In this document: positions 46,735 to 54,747 of the stretch, piece after piece
Position numbering within the stretch: the stretch's first letter is position 1
Layout: every line of letters begins with the position of its first letter
Source of the DNA: Candidatus Deferrimicrobiaceae bacterium
GTDB taxonomy: Bacteria > Desulfobacterota > Deferrimicrobia > Deferrimicrobiales > Deferrimicrobiaceae
Assembly: GCA_036504035.1 (NCBI GenBank)
Contig: DASXVV010000009.1
Span: 513,751-577,750, forward strand
DNA length: 64,000 nt
Direction: 5' to 3'
Notes under the pieces: generated by a model
Seen by the model: only the letters and a program-made list of their open reading frames with translations
Told to the model about the DNA's origin: nothing
Databases searched by the model: none
Program-made: the position numbers and the translations under genes

Positions 46735-48756
46735 CTAGGCCAGGTTCAGCGCCGTCAGCGCCACGTCGATAACCTTGATGCCCGGGAATGGCAGCAGCAC
46801 CCCGCCCAGCCCGTAGATCAGCAGGTTCCGCCGAAGCATCGCGACGGCGCTCAGGGGACGGAACTTGACGCCCCGCAGGGCCAGCGGGATCAACGCGATG
46901 ATGATGAGCGCATTGAAGACGACGGCGCTCAGGATGGCGCTCTGGGGGGAGTGGAGCCCCATGATGTTCATCGGCGCGAACACCGGAAAAACGCCGACCA
47001 GCATGGCCGGAAGGATCGCGAAGTATTTCGCGACGTCGTTGGCGATGGAAAACGTCGTCAGCGCACCGCGGGTGATCAGCATCTGCTTCCCGATCTCGAC
47101 GACCTCGATGAGCTTGGTGGGGTTGGAGTCGAGGTCGACCATGTTTCCCGCTTCCTTGGCGGCCTGCGTCCCGGTGTTCATCGCCATGCCCACGTCTGCC
47201 TGCGCCAGCGCCGGCGCGTCGTTGGTGCCGTCGCCGGTCATGGCGACCAGGAACCCCGCCGCCTGCTCCTCCCGGATGCGCGCCAGCTTGTCCGTAGGAG
47301 TCGCCTCGGCCATGAAGTCGTCCACGCCCGCCTCGCGCGCGATCGCGGCGGCGGTCAGCGGGTTGTCGCCGGTGATCATGACGGTCCGGATCCCCATGGC
47401 GCGGAACCGCTCGAACCGGTCCTTCAGGCCCCCCTTGACGATGTCCTTCAGGTAGACGACCCCCAGCACCCGCCCGCCATCGGCCACGGCCAGCGGCGTT
47501 CCGCCGTTGAACGAAACGCGCGTCACGGCGTCGTCGACTTCTGGCGGGAACGCGCCTCCGACGAACCGTTTCACGGAATCGGCCGCCCCCTTCCGGATCT
47601 TCCGGCCGTCGACGTCCACCCCGCTCATCCGGGTCTGCGCCGTGAACGCAATGAAATGCGCGTTCGGCAGGTCGGCCAGCGAACGCCCTCGCAGGCCGAA
47701 CTGCTTGGCCAGCACGACGATGCTGCGCCCCTCGGGCGTCTCGTCGGCCAGCGAGGCGAGCTGGGCGGCGTCCGCGAGCTGGGCCGCCGTCACCCCCGCG
47801 GCCGGAATGAATTCGGCCGCCTGCCGATTGCCGAGCGTGATGGTGCCCGTCTTGTCGAGCAGAAGCACGGTCACGTCGCCCGCCGCCTCGACGGCTCTCC
47901 CGCTCATGGCGAGGACGTTCTTCTGGACCATCCGGTCGATCCCCGCGATGCCGATGGCGGAAAGCAGGCCGCCGATCGTGGTGGGGATAAGGCACACCAG
48001 CAGCGCGGCCAGTACCGTCACGGAAAGTGGCACGTGGGCATAGAGCCCGTAGAACTTGAGGGTGAGGACGACGACGAGGAAGATGATCGTCAACGCGGAA
48101 AGCAGGATGGTCAGCGCGATCTCGTTCGGCGTCTTCTGACGCGAGGCCCCTTCCACCAGCGTGATCATCCGGTCGAGGAAGCTTTCTCCCGGATTCGCCG
48201 TCACGCGGACGACAATCCGGTCGGAAAGGACACGCGTCCCCCCGGTGACCGCGCTCCGGTCGCCGCCCGCCTCCCGGATGACGGGCGCGGATTCGCCCGT
48301 GATGGCGGATTCGTCCACCGAGGCGATCCCCTCGACGATTTCCCCGTCACCCGGGATGACCTCCCCGGCCGCAACCACCACCCGGTCGTCCTTCCTCAGC
48401 ACCTCGGCGGGGACCGGCAACAGCGAACCGTCGGGGAGCAGCTTGCCGGCGATCGTGCGGGTTCGCGTCTTGCGGAGGGCGTCAGCCTGCGCCTTGCCGC
48501 GCCCCTCCGCCATCGCCTCGGCGAAGTTGGCAAAGAGCACCGTGAACCAGAGCCAGAGCGTGACCTGGAACCCGAAGACGGCCGGCTCTCCGGGCGGGCG
48601 GAAGAACAGGCCGAGCGTCGTGACCGCGGCGCCGACCTCGGTGACGAACATGACGGGATTGTTCAGCATCGTGCGGGGATGGAGCTTCCGGAACGAGGCG
48701 GCGGCGGCTTCCCGGATGATCGCGCGATCGAAAAGTGAATGAGTCCTGGCGGCCAT
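46735..48756 (-). CDS. kdpB: KdpB, ATPase subunit of the high-affinity K+ uptake system
   Basis: A 673-residue P-type ATPase (type IA). Motifs visible: [11 protein letters not shown] (actuator; the Ser is the site phosphorylated for inhibition in E. coli), [17 protein letters not shown] (M4), LLDKTGTIT (phosphorylation), [26 protein letters not shown] and [19 protein letters not shown]. Length and order fit the family. It lies 15 bases after kdpA. Confidence 0.96.
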   Translation of the reverse strand: MAARTHSLFDRAIIREAAAASFRKLHPRTMLNNPVMFVTEVGAAVTTLGLFFRPPGEPAVFGFQVTLWLWFTVLFANFAEAMAEGRGKAQADALRKTRTRTIAGKLLPDGSLLPVPAEVLRKDDRVVVAAGEVIPGDGEIVEGIASVDESAITGESAPVIREAGGDRSAVTGGTRVLSDRIVVRVTANPGESFLDRMITLVEGASRQKTPNEIALTILLSALTIIFLVVVLTLKFYGLYAHVPLSVTVLAALLVCLIPTTIGGLLSAIGIAGIDRMVQKNVLAMSGRAVEAAGDVTVLLLDKTGTITLGNRQAAEFIPAAGVTAAQLADAAQLASLADETPEGRSIVVLAKQFGLRGRSLADLPNAHFIAFTAQTRMSGVDVDGRKIRKGAADSVKRFVGGAFPPEVDDAVTRVSFNGGTPLAVADGGRVLGVVYLKDIVKGGLKDRFERFRAMGIRTVMITGDNPLTAAAIAREAGVDDFMAEATPTDKLARIREEQAAGFLVAMTGDGTNDAPALAQADVGMAMNTGTQAAKEAGNMVDLDSNPTKLIEVVEIGKQMLITRGALTTFSIANDVAKYFAILPAMLVGVFPVFAPMNIMGLHSPQSAILSAVVFNALIIIALIPLALRGVKFRPLSAVAMLRRNLLIYGLGGVLLPFPGIKVIDVALTALNLA

Positions 48757-48771
48757 GGAAATGCGCTCCTG

Positions 48772-50490
48772 TCAGAACAACGTGGTGGAACGGACCATCA
48801 GGAAATGCTCGACGATGGGGCCCAGCGAGAGAGCGGGAAAGAAGCTGAGCGCCCCCACGATCAGCACGGTGCCGACCAGCAGGATGACGAACATGACGCC
48901 CGTGACCGGGAAACTGCCGCCGCTTTCGGGCACCAGCTTCTTGCATCCCAGGCTGCCGGCCAGCGCCAGGACGGGCACGATGAAGAAGAAGCGGCCGAGC
49001 ATCATCGAGATGGCCAGCGTCGTGTCGTACCAGGGGGTGTTGGCCGAAAGACCCGCGAAGGCGCTGCCGTTGTTGCCCGTGGTGGAGGAGTAGGCGTACA
49101 GGATCTCGCTGAAGCCGTGCGGCCCGACGTTGTTAAGCCCCGCGATCCCCCACTTGCTGCTCACTGCCCAGGCCGTGAAGCAGAGGATGTCGAAGATCAG
49201 CACCAGGATCGCGATGACACAGACCTTTACGTCGTACGCCTCGATCTTCTTGCCCAGGTACTCCGGCGTTCGCCCGACCATGAGCCCCGCGAGGAAGACG
49301 GTCAGGACGACGAAGACCAGCATCCCGTAGAGCCCTGCGCCCACTCCTCCGAAGACCACCTCGCCCAGATGCATGTTGAGCAGCGGGACGAGCCCGCCGA
49401 TCGGGGTGAACGAATCGTGCATCGCGTTGACCGCCCCGCAGGAAGCGTCGGTCGTCACGGTGGCGAACAAGGCGCTGTCGAAGATCCCGAAGCGGACCTC
49501 CTTTCCTTCCATGTTGCCGTCGAGGGAACTGACTCCGAGTGCGTGCAATCGCGGGTTGCCGTAGCTTTCGGCTCCCCAGCACACGAGCAGCCCCGCCAGG
49601 AACAGGATGGCCATCGCGCCCCAGATCGCCCAGCCGTGACGCTGGTGCTTCACCATCCGGCCCAGGTAGTAAGTGAGCCCGCCGGGGATGAGGAAGATCG
49701 ACAGGATCTGGACAAAGTTGGAGAGCGGCGTCGGATTTTCGTAAGGGTGCGCCGCATTCGCGTTGGTGTACCCGCCGCCGTTGGTCCCCAGCATCTTGAT
49801 CGCCACCTGCGACGCCATCGGCCCCTGGACGATGGTCTGGACGGCGCCGTTGTCGAGCGTGTGCGCCGTGGCATAGGGCTTGAAGTTCTGGATCATCCCC
49901 TGGGACATGAGGAATACGGCGAACACGAGCGACAGCGGAAGCAGCATGTAGAGGTGGATTCGCACGAGATCGACCCAGAAGTTGCCGATCGTCTTCGCGC
50001 TGTTCCGCGAGATCCCGCGGACCAGGGCGGCCGCGACGGCGATTCCGGATGCGGCGGATGTGAAGTTGTGGAGGGCGAGCGCAAGCATCTGGGAGAGGTA
50101 CGACATCGTGGACTCCCCGCCGTAGCTCTGCCAGTTAGTGTTGGTGATGAAGCTGATCGCCGTGTTGAACGAGAGGTGGTCGGCGACCGGTCCAAGCCCT
50201 TGCGGATTGAGCGGGAGACGGTGCTGGACCCGAAGCACGAGGTAGGAAAACAGCCCCCCGACCAGGCTGAACAGGAGGAGGGAGAAGGCGTACCGCTTCC
50301 AGCCCTGCTCGATTTCGGGATCGACGCCCATCGCGCGGTAGAAACCCTTCTCGACCGGACGGAGCACGGGATCGAGGAAGGTCCTTGCCCGCGGATCGAG
50401 CACCTTGCACAGCCAGCTTCCCATCGGCCTAGTGAGCGCCAGGAGCAGGGCAAGGAAAAGTGCGAGTTCGATCCAGCCGTACGTATCCAT
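48772..50490 (-). CDS. kdpA: KdpA, K+-binding channel-like subunit
   Basis: A 572-residue membrane subunit that selects and conducts K+. The four selectivity-filter regions are visible: TNTNWQSYGGE, MLGTNGGGYTNAN, DASCGAVNAMHDS and SSTTGNNGSAFAG. About ten helices surround them. It follows kdpF by ten bases and is the first large gene of the kdp set. Confidence 0.96.
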   Translation of the reverse strand: MDTYGWIELALFLALLLALTRPMGSWLCKVLDPRARTFLDPVLRPVEKGFYRAMGVDPEIEQGWKRYAFSLLLFSLVGGLFSYLVLRVQHRLPLNPQGLGPVADHLSFNTAISFITNTNWQSYGGESTMSYLSQMLALALHNFTSAASGIAVAAALVRGISRNSAKTIGNFWVDLVRIHLYMLLPLSLVFAVFLMSQGMIQNFKPYATAHTLDNGAVQTIVQGPMASQVAIKMLGTNGGGYTNANAAHPYENPTPLSNFVQILSIFLIPGGLTYYLGRMVKHQRHGWAIWGAMAILFLAGLLVCWGAESYGNPRLHALGVSSLDGNMEGKEVRFGIFDSALFATVTTDASCGAVNAMHDSFTPIGGLVPLLNMHLGEVVFGGVGAGLYGMLVFVVLTVFLAGLMVGRTPEYLGKKIEAYDVKVCVIAILVLIFDILCFTAWAVSSKWGIAGLNNVGPHGFSEILYAYSSTTGNNGSAFAGLSANTPWYDTTLAISMMLGRFFFIVPVLALAGSLGCKKLVPESGGSFPVTGVMFVILLVGTVLIVGALSFFPALSLGPIVEHFLMVRSTTLF

Positions 50491-50500
50491 CGCGTCTCCC

Positions 50501-50581
50501 CTAGAATTTTTCCGGACGGATGACCGAAACGAACAGGTACGCGATCAGGCCGACTGCGACGATCCCGACGAAAATCTCCAT
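50501..50581 (-). CDS. kdpF: KdpF small subunit
   Basis: A 26-residue membrane peptide (MEIFVGIVAVG..., ending VIRPEKF) with one hydrophobic helix and the RPE(K/R)F-type tail typical of KdpF. It stabilises KdpFABC. It lies directly upstream of kdpA and is below usual gene-calling size. Confidence 0.9.
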   Translation of the reverse strand: MEIFVGIVAVGLIAYLFVSVIRPEKF

Positions 50582-50588
50582 GGTTGCT

Positions 50589-50672
50589 CTACATCCTTTC
50601 CAGCGCCGCCCCGAAGCAGGCGCAAACGAGGAACAGGACGATCTGAGCGACGATATAGGCGATGTCGGTCAT
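50589..50672 (-). CDS. 27-residue single-helix membrane peptide upstream of kdpF
   Basis: A small frame starting with ATG 50672, which overlaps the stop of the upstream sensor kinase gene (ATGA), and ending seven bases before the kdpF start. The peptide starts MTDIAYIVAQ, has one helix rich in Leu/Val with two Cys (VCACF), and ends GAALERM. The coupling at both ends argues for translation. Comparable peptides upstream of kdpF are known to me only as unnamed small proteins. It may be a KdpF-like subunit or a link between the kinase and the pump. Confidence 0.7.
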   Translation of the reverse strand: MTDIAYIVAQIVLFLVCACFGAALERM

Positions 50673-52537
50673 GACGCGTGATCCTCCCGGGGGACGTGAT
50701 CCGCCCTGTTGAGTGTGATGACGAAGGTACTGCCTTCCCCCTCGCGGCTTTCTGCTTCGACGGTCCCGCCGTGCGCCTCGACGATCTCCTTCACGATCGA
50801 GAGCCCGAGCCCGATCCCGGTTTCGGCCCCCTGCCCGGGCACGCGGAAAAACGGCTCGAACAGGTGGGGCAGGTATTGGGCGGGGATCCCGACGCCGGTG
50901 TCGGTCACGCGGAAGCGGACGTGCCCCTCGTCGGAAGCGGCCGTCAGGGTGACGCGGCCACCGGCCGGCGTATGCTTGAGCGCATTGGAGATGAGATTGT
51001 CGAAAACATTTGTGATGCGGGCCGGATCGACCCAGACGTTGGGAAGTTCCCCGGCCACGGCCACTTCGAATGTGAGACCGCTGTCGCGCGCCATGGCCCT
51101 GAACGGTTCGGCGACGGATGTCGCGAGCAGGGCGGGGGGAACCGGGCGAAAGGCCATCGCCGCCCTCCCGGATTCGATCCGGCTGATGTCGAGCAGGTCG
51201 TCGAGGATCGCGTTCAGCCGGTCGGCGTCGTCGCGCGCGGCCAGCAGCACCTCGACCTGCTTTTCTGCCAGGGCGCCGATCTTCTCGTCGAGTAGCAGGT
51301 GGACCGCCATCCGGATGGAGGTCAGCGGCGTCTTCAACTGATGGGAGACCGTGGAGATGACGCTCCGCTTGAGCTCGTCCTGCTCCCGCTGCCGCGTCAC
51401 GTCTTCCAGCACCAGCATGACGCCGGCCGGAAGCTTGTCGGCATCGAGGATCGGGATCGCCCTCGGCAGCCAGAACCGCTCCTCGTTCCCGATGAATTGC
51501 TGCACCGGCGGTCCCGGAGATTGGGCCGGCCGTCCGGTCCGAAGCGCCTTCTCGACCACGGGGACCGCCCAGGCATGGGGAAGGTCCTGGAGATAGACCT
51601 CCGGACGGAGGCCGAAGCCGTCGCGGGCGGCGGCAGTCGCGACCTCGACGCGCCCGTCGGGATCGAGGACGGCAATCGCGTCGGGAAGGCTGTCGAATGC
51701 CTGCTGGACCGATCGCTGGATCCGCACCATCTTCGCCTGTCCGCTGCGACGGAACTCGCGAAGGGCGGCCGCCATTTCGTTGAAGGAATCCGAGAGCTGC
51801 CCGATCTCGTCCGCCGCACCGGCCTGGAGGACGAGGTCGAGATTTCCCTGGCGGATCTCGTTCGTCGACGCGATCATCGTGCGGATCGGGCGGAGGATCC
51901 ACCGGCCGGTGCCGTACATGAAGAGCGCGGTCACCATCAACACGACGGCCAACAGCACGACCGTCTGGCGCTTTGCCGACGCGGCGCGGGTCCGGGCGTC
52001 ACGATCCATCGACACCATGCTTTCCTGATTCATCTGCTGGATCGCATCGGCCGTGCCGTTGATCTCGCCGGAAAGCGGCATCAGTTCGGAGAAGTAGATC
52101 TTCTTCCGCGCTTCCGGCGTCAGGCCCGAGTCGCCGACCGATCCGATCGCGGCGCCGTATCGCCCGAACAGAACGCGCAGCCGATCGGCCTTCTCCCCTT
52201 CGCCCGTTATCGTGATGTTGTGGATTTCGGTATCAAGCGCCTTCCCGAATCTCGGAAGATTGCCCGAGATCTGCTCCTTGCCCCGATTTTCGTCGCCGAG
52301 GAGCGAGAAGGCGGCGCCGCGGTCCATCTGCGCGAGCGCGTCCTTCATTTCCTGGCAGGCGAGCACGCTCCGGTAGTTCTCGCGGAGGATCACGTCGATC
52401 GACCGGCCCAGTTCCGTGACGCGCGATATGCTGTGATAACCGAGAATTGCGATGATCAGCAGCAATCCGCCGAATCCGAGCAGCAGCTTCTGACGAAGGG
52501 TCAAGGGGCGCTCCTTCTTCCGCGCTTCATATTCCAT
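50669..52537 (-). CDS. HAMP-PAS sensor histidine kinase upstream of kdp
   Basis: Membrane sensor kinase, 622 residues. A membrane helix (~17-37) leads to a ~150-residue periplasmic helical domain (four-helix type), a second helix (~193-213), a HAMP domain (GRWILRPIRTMIASTNEIRQGNLDL, then DEIGQLSDSFNEMAAALREF), a PAS domain (SLPDAIAVLDPDGRVEVA), then HisKA with the His in VISTVSHQLKTPLTSIRMAV. ATPase boxes read FDNLISNALKHTP, VTDTGVGIP and GIGLGLSIVKEIVEAHGG. It occupies the kinase position that KdpD would hold and ends in an overlap with the small peptide gene. The likely partner is the sigma-54 activator at 53316. Confidence 0.9.
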   Translation of the reverse strand: MEYEARKKERPLTLRQKLLLGFGGLLLIIAILGYHSISRVTELGRSIDVILRENYRSVLACQEMKDALAQMDRGAAFSLLGDENRGKEQISGNLPRFGKALDTEIHNITITGEGEKADRLRVLFGRYGAAIGSVGDSGLTPEARKKIYFSELMPLSGEINGTADAIQQMNQESMVSMDRDARTRAASAKRQTVVLLAVVLMVTALFMYGTGRWILRPIRTMIASTNEIRQGNLDLVLQAGAADEIGQLSDSFNEMAAALREFRRSGQAKMVRIQRSVQQAFDSLPDAIAVLDPDGRVEVATAAARDGFGLRPEVYLQDLPHAWAVPVVEKALRTGRPAQSPGPPVQQFIGNEERFWLPRAIPILDADKLPAGVMLVLEDVTRQREQDELKRSVISTVSHQLKTPLTSIRMAVHLLLDEKIGALAEKQVEVLLAARDDADRLNAILDDLLDISRIESGRAAMAFRPVPPALLATSVAEPFRAMARDSGLTFEVAVAGELPNVWVDPARITNVFDNLISNALKHTPAGGRVTLTAASDEGHVRFRVTDTGVGIPAQYLPHLFEPFFRVPGQGAETGIGLGLSIVKEIVEAHGGTVEAESREGEGSTFVITLNRADHVPREDHAS

Positions 52538-52555
52538 CCCCCAACGAGATCCCCG

Positions 52556-53119
52556 TCAATCGGAGATCTCCACGATCAGCGACTCGAGGTTCCCATCCTG
52601 CGTCCTTTTGATGATCGAAACACGCTTGCCGTCGGCGGCCCACGTCATGGTCCGGGTGATCCGGGAGGCGCCGGAGAACCGGTCTTCCGACGGAGCGCCG
52701 TACCTTGTCTTCAGCTCGGTCGCCAACTGTTCGAATCCCAGGTCCGATTGCGACTCGATCGTGCGCGGGCCGATGCCGCCCCGCGCCTCGGCGGTTGCCT
52801 TCCAGAACCGGTCGTTCCGGAACCAGTAATTCACCTGGTCGAAGGGGATGCCGAACAGTTCAGGCTTCTCCTTTTCCCGTACGAGGAGGCGCGATGGGAA
52901 CGCTTCGCCTTCCGGCAGCACGAAGCGGACGAACGCGAGGTCCGGGTGGATCGCCTTCGCCTCGGCTTCCGACGCCCCCCAGGGGATCCCACGGAAGCCG
53001 TCGCGAAGCGTAGGCTTCGCCGATATCGTCTCGGAGGCCGACGCCGGAAAGACCGACGCTCCGATCAGGAGGATCGCAACGAAAAACCAGGGTGCGGAGA
53101 TGGAACAGAACCTTTTCAT
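52556..53119 (-). CDS. Exported protein of unknown function in the sigma-54/kdp operon
   Basis: A 187-residue protein with a clear signal peptide (hydrophobic ~11-25, cleavage near ASAS). The mature part (TLRDGFRGIPWGASEAEAKAIHP, then GIPFDQVNYWFRNDRFWKATAEARG, and LKTRYGAPSEDRFSGASRITRTMTWAADGKRVSIIK) has the GIPWG...A motif seen in many small periplasmic proteins of unknown role. It lies 18 bases before the sensor kinase, directly behind a -24/-12 promoter, so it may modulate the kinase's periplasmic domain. GGGAGG precedes ATG 53119. Confidence 0.75.
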   Translation of the reverse strand: MKRFCSISAPWFFVAILLIGASVFPASASETISAKPTLRDGFRGIPWGASEAEAKAIHPDLAFVRFVLPEGEAFPSRLLVREKEKPELFGIPFDQVNYWFRNDRFWKATAEARGGIGPRTIESQSDLGFEQLATELKTRYGAPSEDRFSGASRITRTMTWAADGKRVSIIKRTQDGNLESLIVEISD

Positions 53120-53166
53120 GATCGCCTCCCGACGCCGGTTTTCGGCCGTCTTACTGCCGGGGTTAA

Positions 53167-53183
53167 GCGCAAGGCACGTGCCG
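53167..53183 (-). promoter_or_regulatory. Sigma-54 (-24/-12) promoter for the exported-protein/kinase/kdp unit
   Basis: On the minus strand CGGCACGTGCCTTGCGC has GG (53182-53181) and GC (53170-53169) separated by exactly ten bases, matching the GGCACG-N4-TTGC consensus. The expected start of transcription is near 53157, giving a ~38-base leader before ATG 53119. The sigma-54 activator gene ends 133 bases upstream. An 8-bp palindrome GTTGCAAC lies at 53194-53201. Confidence 0.8.
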
Positions 53184-53315
53184 AAACGGTGAAGTTGCAA
53201 CATGGCGATATTACGCTTGATTCATCCAGTTGGATTCGCAGGGGGGTTACGGGATGCAAGGTCTCAGCCGCAGCGGGATTGGAACCCGCAAGGGGGACCG
53301 TGCAAAAAAGGCCGG

Positions 53316-54674
53316 CTAGATGCCGTACTGCTTTCGCCGGCGCCAAAGGGTGGCCTGGTCGATCCCCAGCATTTCGGCGGCCTCCTGGAGCGACTTCGCC
53401 GTGGCGAGAATCCGGCGGATATGTTCCTCCTCGACCTGCTCGAGACTGAATCGCCCCCCGACCCGGGGAGGCGGCTCCCCGCCCTCGAGCCGGTCCGGAA
53501 GCGCCTCGACGCCGACCCGGTCGGCCGTACAAAGGATGGACGCCCGCTCGATGACGTTCCGGAGCTCTCTCAGGTTCCCGGGCCAGCTGTGGATGGAAAG
53601 ACGTCCGGCCGCCTCGTCCGTGAAGCCGAGGAAGCGGCGATGATGGAGGCGCCCGTAATACGCCAGCAGCCGGTCGGCGATCGCCGGGATATCCTCCGGC
53701 CGCTCCCGCAAAGGCGGCAGGTCGATCCGGATGACGTCGAGCCGATAGAGCAGATCCTCCCGGAATCGCCCTTCGCGCACGGCCGCGTCGAGGTCGATGT
53801 GGGTCGCGGCGACGATCCGGACGTCGGCGCGGCGCGTGACCGGGTCGCCGACCCGCTCGTATTCCCCGTCCTGCAACACGCGGAGCAGCTTCGGCTGGAG
53901 GGAGAGCGGCAGGTCGCCGATCTCGTCGAGGAAGAGCGTTCCTCCCTCGCATGCCGCAAAGCGGCCGGGGGCGTCGCGCAACGCCCCCGTGAAGGCGCCG
54001 CGGATATGACCGAAAAGCTCGCTCTCGAGCAGCTCGGGGGACAGCGTCGGACAGGAGACGATCCCGAGCGGCTTCTTCGCCCGCCGGCTCCAGCCGTGGA
54101 TTGCGCGCGCCAGGACGGTTTTGCCCGTCCCGCTCTCCCCCCGAAGCAGGATCGCCACATCGGTTCCCGCCACCTGCCGGGCCGTCTCGATGGCCCTCCT
54201 CATCGCGGGACTGGCGCTCTCGAAGTCGGCATCCGGCGCCGCGCGCCTCAAATCCTCGCTCAGGGAGGCGATCTTGTTCTCGAGCGCCCGCACCTCGGCG
54301 ACCTTGCGCACCGCGATCCGGATCTGCGCCGGGGTGAACGGCTTCGGAAGGTAGTCGGTCGCACCGCGCCGAATCGCTTCGACCGCGCTGTCGATCGAGG
54401 CGTAGGCGGTGATGACGACGATCTTGAGCCATGGGGAGACAGCCAGGAGCGCGGGGATCAGATCGAGGCCGTCGGCGGCGCCGAGACGCAGGTCGACGAA
54501 TGCCATATCGAACGACCGGGAGCCGTTCTCGGAGACGGCATCCTGGAAGTTGCTGACCGCGATGACCCGATGCCCGTCGGCCTCGAGGCAGATCGCCAGC
54601 GTCTTCCGGATGTTCGCTTCGTCGTCGACGACGAGAACGGAAAGCGGCGGTACTCCTTCGACTGTCTCGGTCAA
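53316..54674 (-). CDS. Sigma-54-dependent response regulator (NtrC family)
   Basis: A 452-residue activator. The receiver has VVDDEANIRKTL, phospho-Asp in MAFVDLRLG and Lys in YLPKPFTPAQ. The AAA+ domain has Walker A GESGTGKTVLARAIH, the sigma-54 contact loop GAFTGA, Walker B GGTLFLDEIGDLP and the arginine-finger region RFREDLLYRLDV. A Fis-type helix-turn-helix ends the protein (LQEAAEMLGIDQATLWRRRKQYG). A strong AGGAGG lies six bases before TTG 54674, so I prefer this start over ATG 54689, which has no spaced ribosome site. It stands 73 bases after the KimA-like gene and upstream of the kinase, linking both potassium systems. No kdpE is present. Confidence 0.92.
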   Translation of the reverse strand: MTETVEGVPPLSVLVVDDEANIRKTLAICLEADGHRVIAVSNFQDAVSENGSRSFDMAFVDLRLGAADGLDLIPALLAVSPWLKIVVITAYASIDSAVEAIRRGATDYLPKPFTPAQIRIAVRKVAEVRALENKIASLSEDLRRAAPDADFESASPAMRRAIETARQVAGTDVAILLRGESGTGKTVLARAIHGWSRRAKKPLGIVSCPTLSPELLESELFGHIRGAFTGALRDAPGRFAACEGGTLFLDEIGDLPLSLQPKLLRVLQDGEYERVGDPVTRRADVRIVAATHIDLDAAVREGRFREDLLYRLDVIRIDLPPLRERPEDIPAIADRLLAYYGRLHHRRFLGFTDEAAGRLSIHSWPGNLRELRNVIERASILCTADRVGVEALPDRLEGGEPPPRVGGRFSLEQVEEEHIRRILATAKSLQEAAEMLGIDQATLWRRRKQYGI

Positions 54675-54747
54675 ATTGCCCCTCCTCATGCCTTACAACG
54701 CAATCTTACCCCGCGAAACGTCTTCCTGCCATCCGCCCGCCGGGGTC

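Noticed and set aside
53255..53275. T-arm-like hairpin (GCGGGTTCCAATCCCGC on the minus strand), suggesting a tRNA
   Set aside because: No acceptor, D-arm or anticodon arm can be built around it and the T-loop has C in place of the invariant G. At most a tRNA remnant or chance hairpin.
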